From the NCBI GenBank assembly GCA_938017515.1, contig CALIJJ010000016.1, forward strand, positions 1 to 44,535: a stretch of 44,535 nt of DNA, given 5' to 3'. Below the pieces are notes generated by a model that worked only from the letters and a program-made list of their open reading frames with translations, made no database searches and was not told the DNA's origin. Source of the stretch: an uncultured Pseudanabaenaceae cyanobacterium. Lineage in GTDB: Bacteria > Cyanobacteriota > Cyanobacteriia > PCC-9006 > JAAUQQ01. The position numbers and the translations under genes were made by a program. Shown here piece after piece: positions 25,661 through 33,969 of the stretch; within the stretch, counting starts at the first letter, position 1; each line of letters starts with the position of its first letter.

Positions 25661-27543
25661 TGGGCCGAAAGATTGAGCTGAGTTTCTGACTCGTCGTCGG
25701 GCCCGTTTTCGGGTCTGTTTTCGGGCCTAAAATCTTGGTTAATGAGTGCGATCGCCTGTGCTTGGGGCATCGGTTTGGCCATCCAATAGCCCTGAACGTA
25801 ATCACAGCCTAGGGTTTCTAGGGCGCGATATTGTGCCAGGGTTTCGACCCGCTCCGCTGTGACATCTAGATTGAGACGATGGGCCAACTGAATAATGGTG
25901 CTGACAATTTCGGTGCCGTTTTCCAGCATCATATCGATGAAGTAGCCATCGATTTTAAGCTTGTCTACAGGTAAATCTTGAAGATAGCTAAAGGAGGCGT
26001 AACCCGTGCCAAAGTCATCAATGCTCATTTGGATACCGAGCTGACGCAACTGTTTTAGGTGGGCTGTGGTGGTTTGGATATCGGTCAGAAGCAGGCTTTC
26101 GGTCATTTCTAGGTTGAGCCACTGAGGCTGAGCCCCGGTCTCGGACAGAATGTGCTGAATGCGCTCGGGTAAATCGGCTTTGCCAAAGTGCCGAGACGAG
26201 AGGTTGACATTCATAGAAAGGGGCTGTTGCGATCGAAACTGCCATTTTTGGAGCGTTCGGCAGGCTTCTCGCAGCGTCCAGTAGTCGAGATCGAGAATGA
26301 AGCCAGTGTCCTCCGCGAGGGGAACAAATTCACTCGGAGCAATCCATCCCTGTTCGGGATGGTGCCAGCGAATCAAAGCTTCAAAGCTATCGACTCGGTG
26401 GGTTTTGAGCGAAATGATGGGCTGATACCACACTTCTAATTCTCCGGCTTCGAGAGCCCGGTGCAGGTCCGTTTCTAGGCGCCATAATTTGAACGCACGG
26501 GCATGCATCTGGCGCTCAAAGAGCACGGAGCGGCCACGATCCAGGGCCTTAGCCTGGTGCATGGCAATGCTGGCGTTGCGCAGGAGTTCTCGGGGGGTGC
26601 TGTAGCGATCGTGTTCACTCACGGCGATGCCGACGGAGGCTGTGATCATCAGCTCCTTACCGCTGCTGGGTTCTGGATCGGTCCAGTCTAATCCCAGGGC
26701 ATCCCAGCGGAATCCTTGTTGGAGTTTTCGATTGACCCGCTGGGCGATGGCCAGGGCATCGGCTTCGTTTTGAACTTCGTGGAGGAGAATGCCAAATTCA
26801 TCGGAGCCAAATCGGACGGGAATATCGTTCGGCCGAAGACAGCCCTTGAGGCGTTCTGCGACCGCTCGTAGGAGGCGATCGCCGGTGCTATGACCCAGGC
26901 TATCGTTGAGAATTTGAAAGCGATCGAGATTGAGCACCAGCACTGCAAAGTGCTGAGGGGAATGGTGCTGAGGAGAATGGTGCTGGAGCTGTTCGAAGCG
27001 GTTGGTCAGTTGCGAGAGAAAGAAGGTCTGGTTGGGCAACCCCGTGAGAGCATCGTAGAACTTTGCACCCATGAGCTGGGTCTCAGCAATTTTCCGCTCT
27101 GAGATGAAGCTGAGTCGCTCCTGGCGAGCCGTTTGCAGCCACTTAAATCGCTCGGAATATTTGGAGTCGGAGGATTCGATCAGTAGGATGCGTCGTCTTT
27201 CTAGATAGAGAGCAACGGCCTCCAGACGCACTTCTTTGCCCGATCGCCCGACTTCGCTCCAGAGACCGGAACGCAAAAAGGAGGTCGGGCAATCCTGCCA
27301 GAACTCCACCGCATCGAACAAAAAATTGTCGAGAAAGAGTGAGAACTCTCCAGCCTCAAAGGTTGACTCTGGAAAATTTGTGGCCGCTTGATCGGCCGTT
27401 GATGTTGTCCCAAAACAGCTAAATTCCTCCTGGGCCCAAGGGGGAGGATAGCCAATGGATTTGAGCTGCCCACTGTCCTCAAAATATTCCAAGGACAAGA
27501 TTTGAAGGGCAAACAGAATCTTGCTAAGGATGGACGGTTGCAT
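25657..27543 (-). CDS. PAS-like/GGDEF(degenerate)-EAL c-di-GMP protein
   Basis: A 628-residue protein. The first 150 residues look like a divergent sensory domain ending in a short coiled coil (ARQERLSFISERK). The GGDEF domain reads GSDEF at 246-250 (second Gly replaced by Ser), with an RPND I-site five residues before it. The EAL domain is intact at 388-390, with DDFGTGYASFSYL, KIDGYF and ERVET (VAEGVET is altered to TAERVET). It is probably mainly a phosphodiesterase, with the GGDEF perhaps regulatory. A QHHSP repeat lies in the GGDEF domain. The ATG at 27543 has an AGGA eight bases upstream and overlaps the preceding gene by 20 bp; an earlier ATG at 27588 is possible. Last gene of the GTPase cassette. 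Confidence 0.9.
   Translation of the reverse strand: MQPSILSKILFALQILSLEYFEDSGQLKSIGYPPPWAQEEFSCFGTTSTADQAATNFPESTFEAGEFSLFLDNFLFDAVEFWQDCPTSFLRSGLWSEVGRSGKEVRLEAVALYLERRRILLIESSDSKYSERFKWLQTARQERLSFISERKIAETQLMGAKFYDALTGLPNQTFFLSQLTNRFEQLQHHSPQHHSPQHFAVLVLNLDRFQILNDSLGHSTGDRLLRAVAERLKGCLRPNDIPVRFGSDEFGILLHEVQNEADALAIAQRVNRKLQQGFRWDALGLDWTDPEPSSGKELMITASVGIAVSEHDRYSTPRELLRNASIAMHQAKALDRGRSVLFERQMHARAFKLWRLETDLHRALEAGELEVWYQPIISLKTHRVDSFEALIRWHHPEQGWIAPSEFVPLAEDTGFILDLDYWTLREACRTLQKWQFRSQQPLSMNVNLSSRHFGKADLPERIQHILSETGAQPQWLNLEMTESLLLTDIQTTTAHLKQLRQLGIQMSIDDFGTGYASFSYLQDLPVDKLKIDGYFIDMMLENGTEIVSTIIQLAHRLNLDVTAERVETLAQYRALETLGCDYVQGYWMAKPMPQAQAIALINQDFRPENRPENGPDDESETQLNLSAH
26948..26985. repeat. 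15-bp in-frame repeat in GGDEF domain
   Basis: About 2.5 copies of a 15-bp unit (GCTGAGGGGAATGGT-like) encoding QHHSP QHHSP QH on the minus strand. It sits in a loop between two conserved GGDEF segments, a less tolerant place than the other coding repeats. Confidence 0.75.
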
Positions 27544-28699
27544 AGCAGAGGTCCTGGGCGTAGAGCTGTTGTCCTGCAAGGGGGTCATGTTTGGAAATCA
27601 TTAGGGACGGAGAAAACTGGTCTTGATAGTGGCCGAGGCTGCGAAAGGTATCGCTGTCGATGAGGATGATGCCGGGACGAATCCACTCCCGGAGGTTGAG
27701 GGTGTGCTGGACGTTGTCGCCCAGGGTTGCCAAGGATCGATAGCCATGACTTTGAACCATGCCTGAGGTCAGGGTTCCTGTGGTGATGGCAGCCCCGATA
27801 TTTAATCCTGCGGCCTGGAAACTGGTGCCTTCCTGCTCAAAGTCTTGGAATTTTCGAATCATCCGATGGGCCGCATCGGCCGCTTGCTGGGCTTGGCTTT
27901 TGTTGGATGGGAGGAGGCCAAAGAGAGCCACGGCTGTTTCTCCAAAAACATGGTGAATCATGCCGCCTTCGTCTCCGACGATCTGCGCGATGATCGAGAG
28001 ATAGGCATTGAGCAGTGTGAGGGTGGAAGCGGGCGATCGCCGTGGGTTGGGATGGGCTAGCTCACAAATTTTGACGAGGAGGAGGCTGCTCTGACTCTGC
28101 TGGGTGCGGGCCAGAGGAATGCTGCTGAGGGGAGTCTTAGGATGAATCGTGGCACTGGAAGTCCCGATGGTGGCTGTTGCTTGGGCCATGGTCGGTTCGG
28201 TTGCAGCAGGGATTGGCGCCTGGGACGGGGCCTGATTGCTGTTCTGATGACCGCTCTGATTGCTGCTCTGATGAACGCTCACATCCTGCTGTTGCAGAAC
28301 ACTTTTAATCAACTTGGTGTATTGCTGGCGCAATAGGCTGAACTCATTGCCCTTTTGTTGGAGGCGCGATCGCCATGCTTCATCACCGCTGGCATCTAAC
28401 AGTAAAATCCAACCCACTCCATCCTGGGAGAACAAATGCACGTTGGCATTGACATTGCCCTTAAATTTGACACAGGATAACTGCTCTGGGGTGTCTCCGA
28501 GCGGAAAGAAAGAGTCGATAAAAAAGAGATAGTTCCACACTGGCATCCCCGTCTCTACCAAAGGAATGGCGTATTGCTGAAGATCGCCGCCCGATTCGAG
28601 AACCGTCCCTGCTAACGTCACCTTGAAGTAGGCCGCTGAACGGCAGCTCAGCGTAAACGAGATTAAGTAATCGCGAATTTCGTTCGGGAGTGTGGACAT
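27524..28699 (-). CDS. Nucleotide-cyclase-like protein with degenerate catalytic residues
   Basis: A 391-residue protein. Residues 1-130 resemble a divergent PAS/sensor module with SQDGVGWILLLDAS and a trailing QKGNEFSLLRQQY helix, similar in pattern to the front of the next protein. Residues of about 135-190 are a Gln/Ser/Ala-rich linker with a 24-bp duplication. Residues 195-375 follow a class III adenylate/guanylate cyclase domain: LNAYLSIIAQIVGDEGGMIHHVF, GETAVALFGLL, NIGAAITTGTL, SLATLGDNVQHTLNL. The first metal Asp is not present (VKICELA in place of FADIxG). The GD before the second strand reads GE, and the NLAxR segment reads QHTLNL, so catalysis is doubtful. It lies 34 bp after the GTPase gene; it may be a GTPase effector or scaffold (inference). 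Confidence 0.8.
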   Translation of the reverse strand: MSTLPNEIRDYLISFTLSCRSAAYFKVTLAGTVLESGGDLQQYAIPLVETGMPVWNYLFFIDSFFPLGDTPEQLSCVKFKGNVNANVHLFSQDGVGWILLLDASGDEAWRSRLQQKGNEFSLLRQQYTKLIKSVLQQQDVSVHQSSNQSGHQNSNQAPSQAPIPAATEPTMAQATATIGTSSATIHPKTPLSSIPLARTQQSQSSLLLVKICELAHPNPRRSPASTLTLLNAYLSIIAQIVGDEGGMIHHVFGETAVALFGLLPSNKSQAQQAADAAHRMIRKFQDFEQEGTSFQAAGLNIGAAITTGTLTSGMVQSHGYRSLATLGDNVQHTLNLREWIRPGIILIDSDTFRSLGHYQDQFSPSLMISKHDPLAGQQLYAQDLCYATVHP

Positions 28700-28733
28700 G
28701 TTCTCTTCCTGGTTGGGTCTGTGCGGCTCGAAT

Positions 28734-29255
28734 TTATGCCTGGGCGAGGGAGGTTAGCTTGGGGGCCATGAGCATTTGGGCCAGTTGAAGAAAACTATCT
28801 TCGACCCCCTGGGCGGTTTTGGCGCTGCCCTTGAGGATGCTCCATCCCCGATGCTGAAGGGGGGCTAAATCCTCATCGCTGATTTCCCATTCCGCCTGTA
28901 GGTCAAATTTATTGACGATTAAGACAAAGGGAATGGGACCGATATTTTTTTCCACCTTGGCTTGGAGCTGCACTGCAATTTCTAGCGTCTCTCGGCGTGT
29001 GCCATCCACCACCAGGAGATAGCCTGCGGTTCCGCGCAGGTAGGACATTTTGATGTTCTGAAACTCGTCTTCGCCATAGATATCCCACAGCACCATATTG
29101 ATGGTTTGCTCTCCTAATGCCACCTGCTTCTTATCGATTTTTACGCCGATGGTGGTTTGGTATTTGTCGGAATAGAGTCCTTTTACAAATCGAGCGACGA
29201 GGCTGGTTTTGCCTGTGGCAAAGGCACCGATCATGCAAACTTTCTTTTGGATCAT
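28734..29255 (-). CDS. Rab/Ras-like small GTPase
   Basis: A 173-residue stand-alone small GTPase of the Rab/Ras-like bacterial type. Seen: P-loop GAFATGKTS (10-18), switch-I Thr in KYQTTIGVKI, G3 DIYG (58-61), G4 NKFD (115-118), and G5 SAK (144-146). The residue after the G3 glycine is Glu62, where Ras-type GTPases have the catalytic Gln, so intrinsic hydrolysis may be slow or need a partner. No lipidation motif is visible. Its ATG overlaps the TGA of the OmpA-like gene in an ATGA junction, implying translational coupling and probably a physical partnership. Confidence 0.93.
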   Translation of the reverse strand: MIQKKVCMIGAFATGKTSLVARFVKGLYSDKYQTTIGVKIDKKQVALGEQTINMVLWDIYGEDEFQNIKMSYLRGTAGYLLVVDGTRRETLEIAVQLQAKVEKNIGPIPFVLIVNKFDLQAEWEISDEDLAPLQHRGWSILKGSAKTAQGVEDSFLQLAQMLMAPKLTSLAQA

Positions 29256-31015
29256 TGTTCTTCTGGCCCCTCATCTCTAATGGAAAATGTCACGCTGCGA
29301 AATTGTGCGGCCTGACCCTCACCGAGGAGGTCAGTGTTTCCCCTGGCTCCGAGGGCTTTAATGGCTAAGACCCTGGCCGGAACACCTTGAGCCAGAAGTT
29401 GTTCTTGGACGTATTGGGCTCGCTCCTGGCTGAGTTTCAGGTTTTGGGCGCGATCGCCCCGGGGGTCGGCCTGGCCGTTCAGCACCATTTGGGGGGAACG
29501 ACCAAGGCGTCGGGCGATCGCCACAAACGCCTTCAAATCCTGGGCCTGGGCTTCAATCTCTGTCAGCATCTCTGGTTTGCTTTTGCCGTCTCCAAACAGG
29601 ATGATGCGGGACTCAAGGCGAGCTTGAAGCTGTTCCAGCCTGTGCTGTTCTGCTGACTGAAGCTGGGAAAAATCCCATTGCCGAATGATGTCGGCGGAGA
29701 ATCCATCGCTGGATTCGGCGATCGCCATCGCCGAATCAATCCAGTCCTGAGAAGCGACGCCAGACACCCGTAATATGCCTGTCTCGCCTAGGGTGAGACT
29801 GACCTCCGAAGGGGGAGATAGCCAGCGTTGGAGACGTTGGAGCAGAATCTCTTGATCAAGGGAGACATAGGAACTCCAGCGAAACTCAACCTTTTTAGGA
29901 TTGAGGCTGGTATGTTCCACCATGAGTTTCTGCGGATCGACGGCGAAGGGATCGCGCAGCCCCGAGAGATGATAGCTTCCCCAGCGATGGTCGCTGTGGA
30001 TGACGACAAGACCAGGTTGCTGATTCAACAAATTGACATAATCATTCCATCGCTGCTGTGCCCAGATGCTGTAGGCGAGCCAGCCACTGATGCCCAGTAA
30101 GAGGCAGCCTGTGATGAGGGCCAGCGTGGGGGGCTGCTTCTGACTGCTTTCGCTGTCACTTTTTCCCTTGAACTGCGATCGCAGACAGTCTTCCAGATAG
30201 AGCCGACTTCCCGCGATGGGGTCAGTATCACCCTCAAAGGTCTGGAGCACCGTGCCAAAGCTGCGGTGAACTTTCTCCAAGCTGTCCTGGAGCAATTCGC
30301 GCAGCTCCTGGGGGGCATTACCCCGAATCACGCAGGCCAGCACCGCCTGGGGACCTTCTTCAATCCAAATATTCAGCTCGCCGAATTCTAAGGTATCCAA
30401 GGAGCCACCGGCTTGAACATTGAAAGAATCCTTGACGAAGTCTTGGATCGCCGTCAGCATGGCGGACACCAAATCTGGATCCTGGGCGCTGGCGCTATCT
30501 GACATCACTTGCTGTAGCAATAAACCCGTTTCCCGATGAATCAGCAACACCTGTTCCACCTGGTAAACCAGCGTTCGCAGCATCACCACCTCCGCAAAGG
30601 AGCGGCCTGTTCTGGCTGCCTCCAGTCGCCACTGGAAGCTTTTGGGTGAGAGGCTATGCTCCAAGCCCTGGTTGAGAGATTGGGTCAGATTCCGAATGGC
30701 CGTTGAAACCGACTTGCGGGTAGCGGGGCCAATGACCGGAAACAACGCATCGGACAGGATGTTGGAATCCAGTTTGACGGAATGGCGAATGGCCGCTTCC
30801 ACGGTGGGAACTGTTGCCGCGCTGAACTGGGGGGACTGTTGTTGACTTTCAACAATGGCATCCGCCAGCACTGCGCTCACATCCTGGGCTTGCACGGGCG
30901 GTCGCTTTAGCAGGTTTTCTAGCTCCCCACCAAACAGAAGCCGCCGGAGCTGCTCAAGCTCACCGACCTCGGTCGATTGTTCCCCCTGAGATGCCTCAAG
31001 GTTAGAGTGATTCAT
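29252..31015 (-). CDS. Transmembrane OmpA-like protein partnered with small GTPase
   Basis: A 587-residue membrane protein. Residues 20-29 are LEQLRRLLFG, a motif shared with the coiled-coil neighbour. Residues of about 75-270 are a cytoplasmic alpha/beta region (VEQVLLIHRETGLLLQQVM, DPDLVSAMLTAIQDFVKDSF, GPQAVLACVIRG) that I would place near the longin/roadblock-type GTPase-partner folds; this is inference. One membrane helix lies at about 294-317. The periplasmic part has a BON-like segment (LGETGILRVSGVAS) and a C-terminal OmpA/MotB domain with NGQADPRGD and NLKLSQERAQYVQEQLLAQG, which retains the Asp and Arg that hold diaminopimelate in peptidoglycan. The protein could thus link peptidoglycan to a cytoplasmic GTPase. 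It starts 43 bp after the coiled-coil gene. Confidence 0.85.
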   Translation of the reverse strand: MNHSNLEASQGEQSTEVGELEQLRRLLFGGELENLLKRPPVQAQDVSAVLADAIVESQQQSPQFSAATVPTVEAAIRHSVKLDSNILSDALFPVIGPATRKSVSTAIRNLTQSLNQGLEHSLSPKSFQWRLEAARTGRSFAEVVMLRTLVYQVEQVLLIHRETGLLLQQVMSDSASAQDPDLVSAMLTAIQDFVKDSFNVQAGGSLDTLEFGELNIWIEEGPQAVLACVIRGNAPQELRELLQDSLEKVHRSFGTVLQTFEGDTDPIAGSRLYLEDCLRSQFKGKSDSESSQKQPPTLALITGCLLLGISGWLAYSIWAQQRWNDYVNLLNQQPGLVVIHSDHRWGSYHLSGLRDPFAVDPQKLMVEHTSLNPKKVEFRWSSYVSLDQEILLQRLQRWLSPPSEVSLTLGETGILRVSGVASQDWIDSAMAIAESSDGFSADIIRQWDFSQLQSAEQHRLEQLQARLESRIILFGDGKSKPEMLTEIEAQAQDLKAFVAIARRLGRSPQMVLNGQADPRGDRAQNLKLSQERAQYVQEQLLAQGVPARVLAIKALGARGNTDLLGEGQAAQFRSVTFSIRDEGPEEQ

Positions 31016-31058
31016 GGTAAATGCCGCCCCAGGGGCGTTTCAGACAAGGCGTCGGGCT

Positions 31059-31667
31059 TCAGCTCTCATCCTGGAGGCGAGCAGACAGCTCGCCGAAGAG
31101 AGCGGATAGATGGGCTCGCTCCCCCTGGCTTTGGGTTCTGCGCTTTTTCACTTCCTTTTCCAGTTCACCCATCAGCGCCTCGGATTTCTCGTGCATGCTT
31201 TCGGTGAGTTGGCTGGACTGGTCCAGAATCTCTTGCAGTAGGGATTGCGTTTCTGTATCCACCTTTTTCTCCAGCTTGGTGAGTTTTTGCGTCAAGCTTG
31301 CTTCCATTTCACGGCTGGAGTCACCGGCACGATTCTGGGCTTGCTGGCGTGCGTCTCGCTCTGCCTGCACCTGCTGGGTCAGGGTGTTGAAGCCCTTCTC
31401 GACCATGTCTTCTAGATGTTCAAAGCGTGTGTTGACGTCGGTGGTCAGTTGGTTGAGCTGGCGCTCGAGTTCGTTGAACTGCTGCTCGTGGGTGCGAGCC
31501 TGGTTGCCAAACAGAATTTCGCGAACTTTGTCGAGGCTGGCGGCTTCGACAGGGACCATGGCAGCTTGGGCCTGGGCCACGGCTTCTGCGGTTTGTTCGC
31601 GATGGGATGCGGCTTGTCCCTCGCCTGTTTTGGCTTCTTTTCTATGGGCTACTGTTTTCTGACTCAT
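31059..31667 (-). CDS. Coiled-coil protein, first gene of the GTPase cassette
   Basis: A 202-residue soluble, highly charged protein. After about 40 Ala/Gln/Glu-rich residues comes LDKVREILFG (45-54), then a near-continuous coiled coil to about residue 190, with heptads visible in NELERQLNQLTTDVNTRFEH and LTQKLTKLEKKVDTETQSLL. No signal peptide or enzyme motif. The LxxxRxxLFG motif recurs at residues 20-29 of the next protein. It may be a polymerising or scaffold component; the function is unknown. Shadow readings on the opposite strand are discarded. Confidence 0.85.
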   Translation of the reverse strand: MSQKTVAHRKEAKTGEGQAASHREQTAEAVAQAQAAMVPVEAASLDKVREILFGNQARTHEQQFNELERQLNQLTTDVNTRFEHLEDMVEKGFNTLTQQVQAERDARQQAQNRAGDSSREMEASLTQKLTKLEKKVDTETQSLLQEILDQSSQLTESMHEKSEALMGELEKEVKKRRTQSQGERAHLSALFGELSARLQDES

Positions 31668-31846
31668 GGTTATAACCCTGGTAGACTCACTTGGATACTC
31701 GATTCACCAGTGCCATGGCAGTAACCCCATCAATTCATGCCTAGATCGGCTGTCTTTGACAGGTTTCTGGTGGGAGCGTACCAATATGGTTCCCGAAGTT
31801 TTTTCCACATCACCAACAATATTGGAACGAGATGGGTGGCCATTCG

Positions 31847-31913
31847 GCTGGTTCTGAGCGGTTGGTTCTAAGCGGTTGATTCTAAGCGGTTGGTTCTAAG
31901 CGGTTGGCTCTAT
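31847..31913. repeat. 14-bp tandem repeat, about 4.5 copies
   Basis: Consensus GCGGTTGGTTCTAA with full units at 31858, 31872, 31886 and 31900 and a partial unit before them. It lies between nei and the start of the GTPase cassette, in the cassette's likely promoter or leader region. The unit is not a multiple of three. Confidence 0.88.
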
Positions 31914-31950
31914 GCCAACTCACCCTGGTTTGGCTGACATCTCGCTCGCC

Positions 31951-32772
31951 TCATTCCGGCTGGCACTGGGGGCAGTAGTAAAGTCGTCGTCCTGCCAGGG
32001 TCTCTTTGAGGATAGGGGTTGTACAAATATGACAGGGTTGCTGGGCACGGCTAAAGACCCAGTGGCGATATTGCCAACGTTTCCAGCCTGCTTGCTTGAG
32101 CTGGGTTGCGAGGGCGGGGTCGTTGGTGATGCCGCCCGTTTCGTAGGATTGCCGAGAGACTGTCACTGCCGCTTCCCCGAGGGCGCTCAATTCTGAGTCT
32201 GTACAATCCATGGGACGTTTGTTGGGATGAATTCGCGCCACAAACAGAATTTCGCTGCGTAGATAGTTGCCGAGTCCACTCAGAAACTGCTGATTGAGGA
32301 GGAGACCGGCAAACCGTCGGCGGCGATAGGTCTTGTCTTTGACCTGGTCTACGACGCGCTGGAGCGGGGTGTTGGGATTGACAACGTCGGGGCCAAGTTT
32401 GCTGAGGAAGGGATGGGCCGCAATTTCTTCGGGCGCTAGAACTTCGATGTCTGAGGCGCTGTACAGGAGCGCTGATTTTTTGTCGTTGTGGATGGCGAGG
32501 CGGAGCTGGCGGTTGGTGCTGGGATAGCTGTAGGCCTTGCGAATCATCCACTTGCCGTAGAGTTGGTTGTGGCTGTAGATACTCTGGCCATCTTCAAATT
32601 GGGTCAGGAGGGCTTTGCCATAGGGTTCGACGGCAACGATGGTTTGCCCCTGGAAAATACGCTCGTAGCCCTTGAGATGTTCGAAGGCAAAGAAGATCTC
32701 TTGGACGGGACGATGGGCGATCGCCTGGGCAATTTTGTCAGCCGCACGACGAATTTCGGGACCTTCAGGCAT
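31951..32772 (-). CDS. nei: Endonuclease VIII (Nei) DNA glycosylase
   Basis: A 273-residue base-excision-repair glycosylase/AP-lyase for oxidised pyrimidines. The N-terminus MPEGPEIRRAADK provides the catalytic Pro2 and Glu3, and the sequence follows Nei more than Fpg: FAFEHLKGYER, GKALLTQFEDGQSIYSHNQL, LLYSASDIEVL, HPFLSKLGPDV, and RRFAGLLLNQQFLSGLGNYLRSEIL. The C-terminal zinc finger is complete (CHICTTPILK ... YYCPQC). Length and start are normal. It lies upstream of the GTPase cassette but is separated from it by a 283-bp gap with tandem repeats. Confidence 0.95.
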   Translation of the reverse strand: MPEGPEIRRAADKIAQAIAHRPVQEIFFAFEHLKGYERIFQGQTIVAVEPYGKALLTQFEDGQSIYSHNQLYGKWMIRKAYSYPSTNRQLRLAIHNDKKSALLYSASDIEVLAPEEIAAHPFLSKLGPDVVNPNTPLQRVVDQVKDKTYRRRRFAGLLLNQQFLSGLGNYLRSEILFVARIHPNKRPMDCTDSELSALGEAAVTVSRQSYETGGITNDPALATQLKQAGWKRWQYRHWVFSRAQQPCHICTTPILKETLAGRRLYYCPQCQPE

Positions 32773-33178
32773 GGAACTGGGCTCAGAGGAGGTTTGAAAA
32801 CGGACAAAAGCTAAACCATGGTTTCCACCGCTGGCGATCCGGTGCTGGCTCGCGGGGCAAAACCATCGGCAACAAGAAAACCTGACTTTAAAGTATGAGC
32901 CATTGTAAACCTCCTCCCAATGGGATAGGTTTCTGCCTCATGGAGGCTTGCTGAAAGACTGACTTGGCAAGGCTTTCTGCTTGGTTCGAAGTCTATGGGG
33001 AAAACGCATCGGTGATTTCTCGCAATTCAAAGACTGTCAAAACCACTACGTTAAGAAGTAGAGGTAAGATGATACGTTTTTGTTTAAACAGCGAATATTT
33101 ATGGCTTCTTTGCGTCGTTTTCCCTGAGTAAGGCGTCAGGGACCGTGAAGCCGCCCGGTTGTCTGGAGAGTGTGAGTG
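32773..33178. other. Intergenic region upstream of nei and the 33179 gene
   Basis: About 400 bp between divergent genes. No gene, repeat or RNA was recognised; it should hold the promoters of nei (minus) and the 33179 gene (plus). The last 150 bases are AT-rich. Confidence 0.5.
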
Positions 33179-33631
33179 ATGTTTTCTTCTGCGTTTTCTT
33201 CTGCATTGGTCCCTGATAGTCTTTCCCCGGCTGAATCGAATTGTTCGGGGCGATTTGCTGCCTTAGGCGATCGGATCTTTGCCGTTGCAACTTTCGACTC
33301 TAACGGTATCTTAGAGCGCAGCGAATTTCGGGCGGAGCGCCAGGCCCCGTATTGGACTGAGGCGATTTTCTCGGCCATTGGTTTCAAAGGGCTGCTGGAT
33401 GCAACCCTCAACCACCGTTCATTTCGTCATGCCAAGATTAGTGGTGAGGGGCATGTCGCTTTTTTGGTGCGTCGCCGTCGCCGCTACGTTGCTTTGCTGT
33501 CGGAGCCGCTGGCCACTTGGGAAGAGGAAGCTGAGATGCGGGCTTGTTTGCGAGAGATGGGGACGGGGGACTTGCTGGAACTCATGTGGGCCTCAGAGGG
33601 GCGTTCCACAACGCCAGTTGTGGTTGGCTAG
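33179..33631 (+). CDS. Conserved cyanobacterial protein of unknown function
   Basis: A 150-residue protein. The ATG at 33179 follows GGAGAG at eight bases; a GTG directly before it is the alternative. After a Ser-rich N-terminus, the pattern RIFAVATFDSNGILERSEF, WTEAIFSAIGFKGLLDATL, RHAKISGEGHVAFLVRRRRR, YVALLSEPL suggests an alternating strand-helix fold reminiscent of roadblock/LC7-type proteins, which bind GTPases. This fold call is weak and from pattern only. A helix follows (EEEAEMRACLREM). No signal peptide. Its nearness to a small-GTPase cassette 1.5 kb away is suggestive but may be chance. Confidence 0.7.
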   Translation: MFSSAFSSALVPDSLSPAESNCSGRFAALGDRIFAVATFDSNGILERSEFRAERQAPYWTEAIFSAIGFKGLLDATLNHRSFRHAKISGEGHVAFLVRRRRRYVALLSEPLATWEEEAEMRACLREMGTGDLLELMWASEGRSTTPVVVG

Positions 33632-33683
33632 ACAAGACCGGCTCTATTGTTGGCGTTGGCTCAGGGAGACGTCTGTTCGAGGC

Positions 33684-33851
33684 TTACTTTGACCCCGTGG
33701 TGTAGACATTCCAGGCGATGATGCCAACAAGACCGAGGAAGAAGGCGGTCGTAATGGCGTCGGTGGGGCTACTGGGTAAGGGGAGATAGGCCATCAGGTC
33801 TAGCGTGCTGGGAAGGGTGAGGCCCAGGAGCATGGGAGGGAAGGAAAGCAT
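33684..33851 (-). CDS. Small single-helix membrane protein (hypothetical)
   Basis: A 55-residue reading from the ATG at 33851. The N-terminal half is hydrophobic (MLSFPPMLLGLTLPSTLDLM) and the C-terminal half has a clear membrane helix, TTAFFLGLVGIIAWNVYTTG, ending in SK. It resembles small thylakoid subunits in shape, but I recognise no named family. No good ribosome site precedes it. A 25-residue longer form from a TTG at 33926 is less likely. It lies between two better-supported genes with no conflict. Confidence 0.42.
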   Translation of the reverse strand: MLSFPPMLLGLTLPSTLDLMAYLPLPSSPTDAITTAFFLGLVGIIAWNVYTTGSK

Positions 33852-33901
33852 GGCTGAAAAGGAGATTTCTGGAAAAAAGCATACCCTGTGGCAGGGGACG
33901 A

Positions 33902-33931
33902 TGTTGCTCAAATCGACGTTGCTCAAATCGA
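33902..33931. repeat. 15-bp direct duplication
   Basis: Two adjacent copies of TTGCTCAAATCGACG (second ends in T), 50 bp upstream of the small membrane protein start and just downstream of the CHASE2 kinase stop. Confidence 0.75.
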
Positions 33932-33969
33932 CTCATCTTGTTTGATGACTTGATTGATGTCTGGATTGC

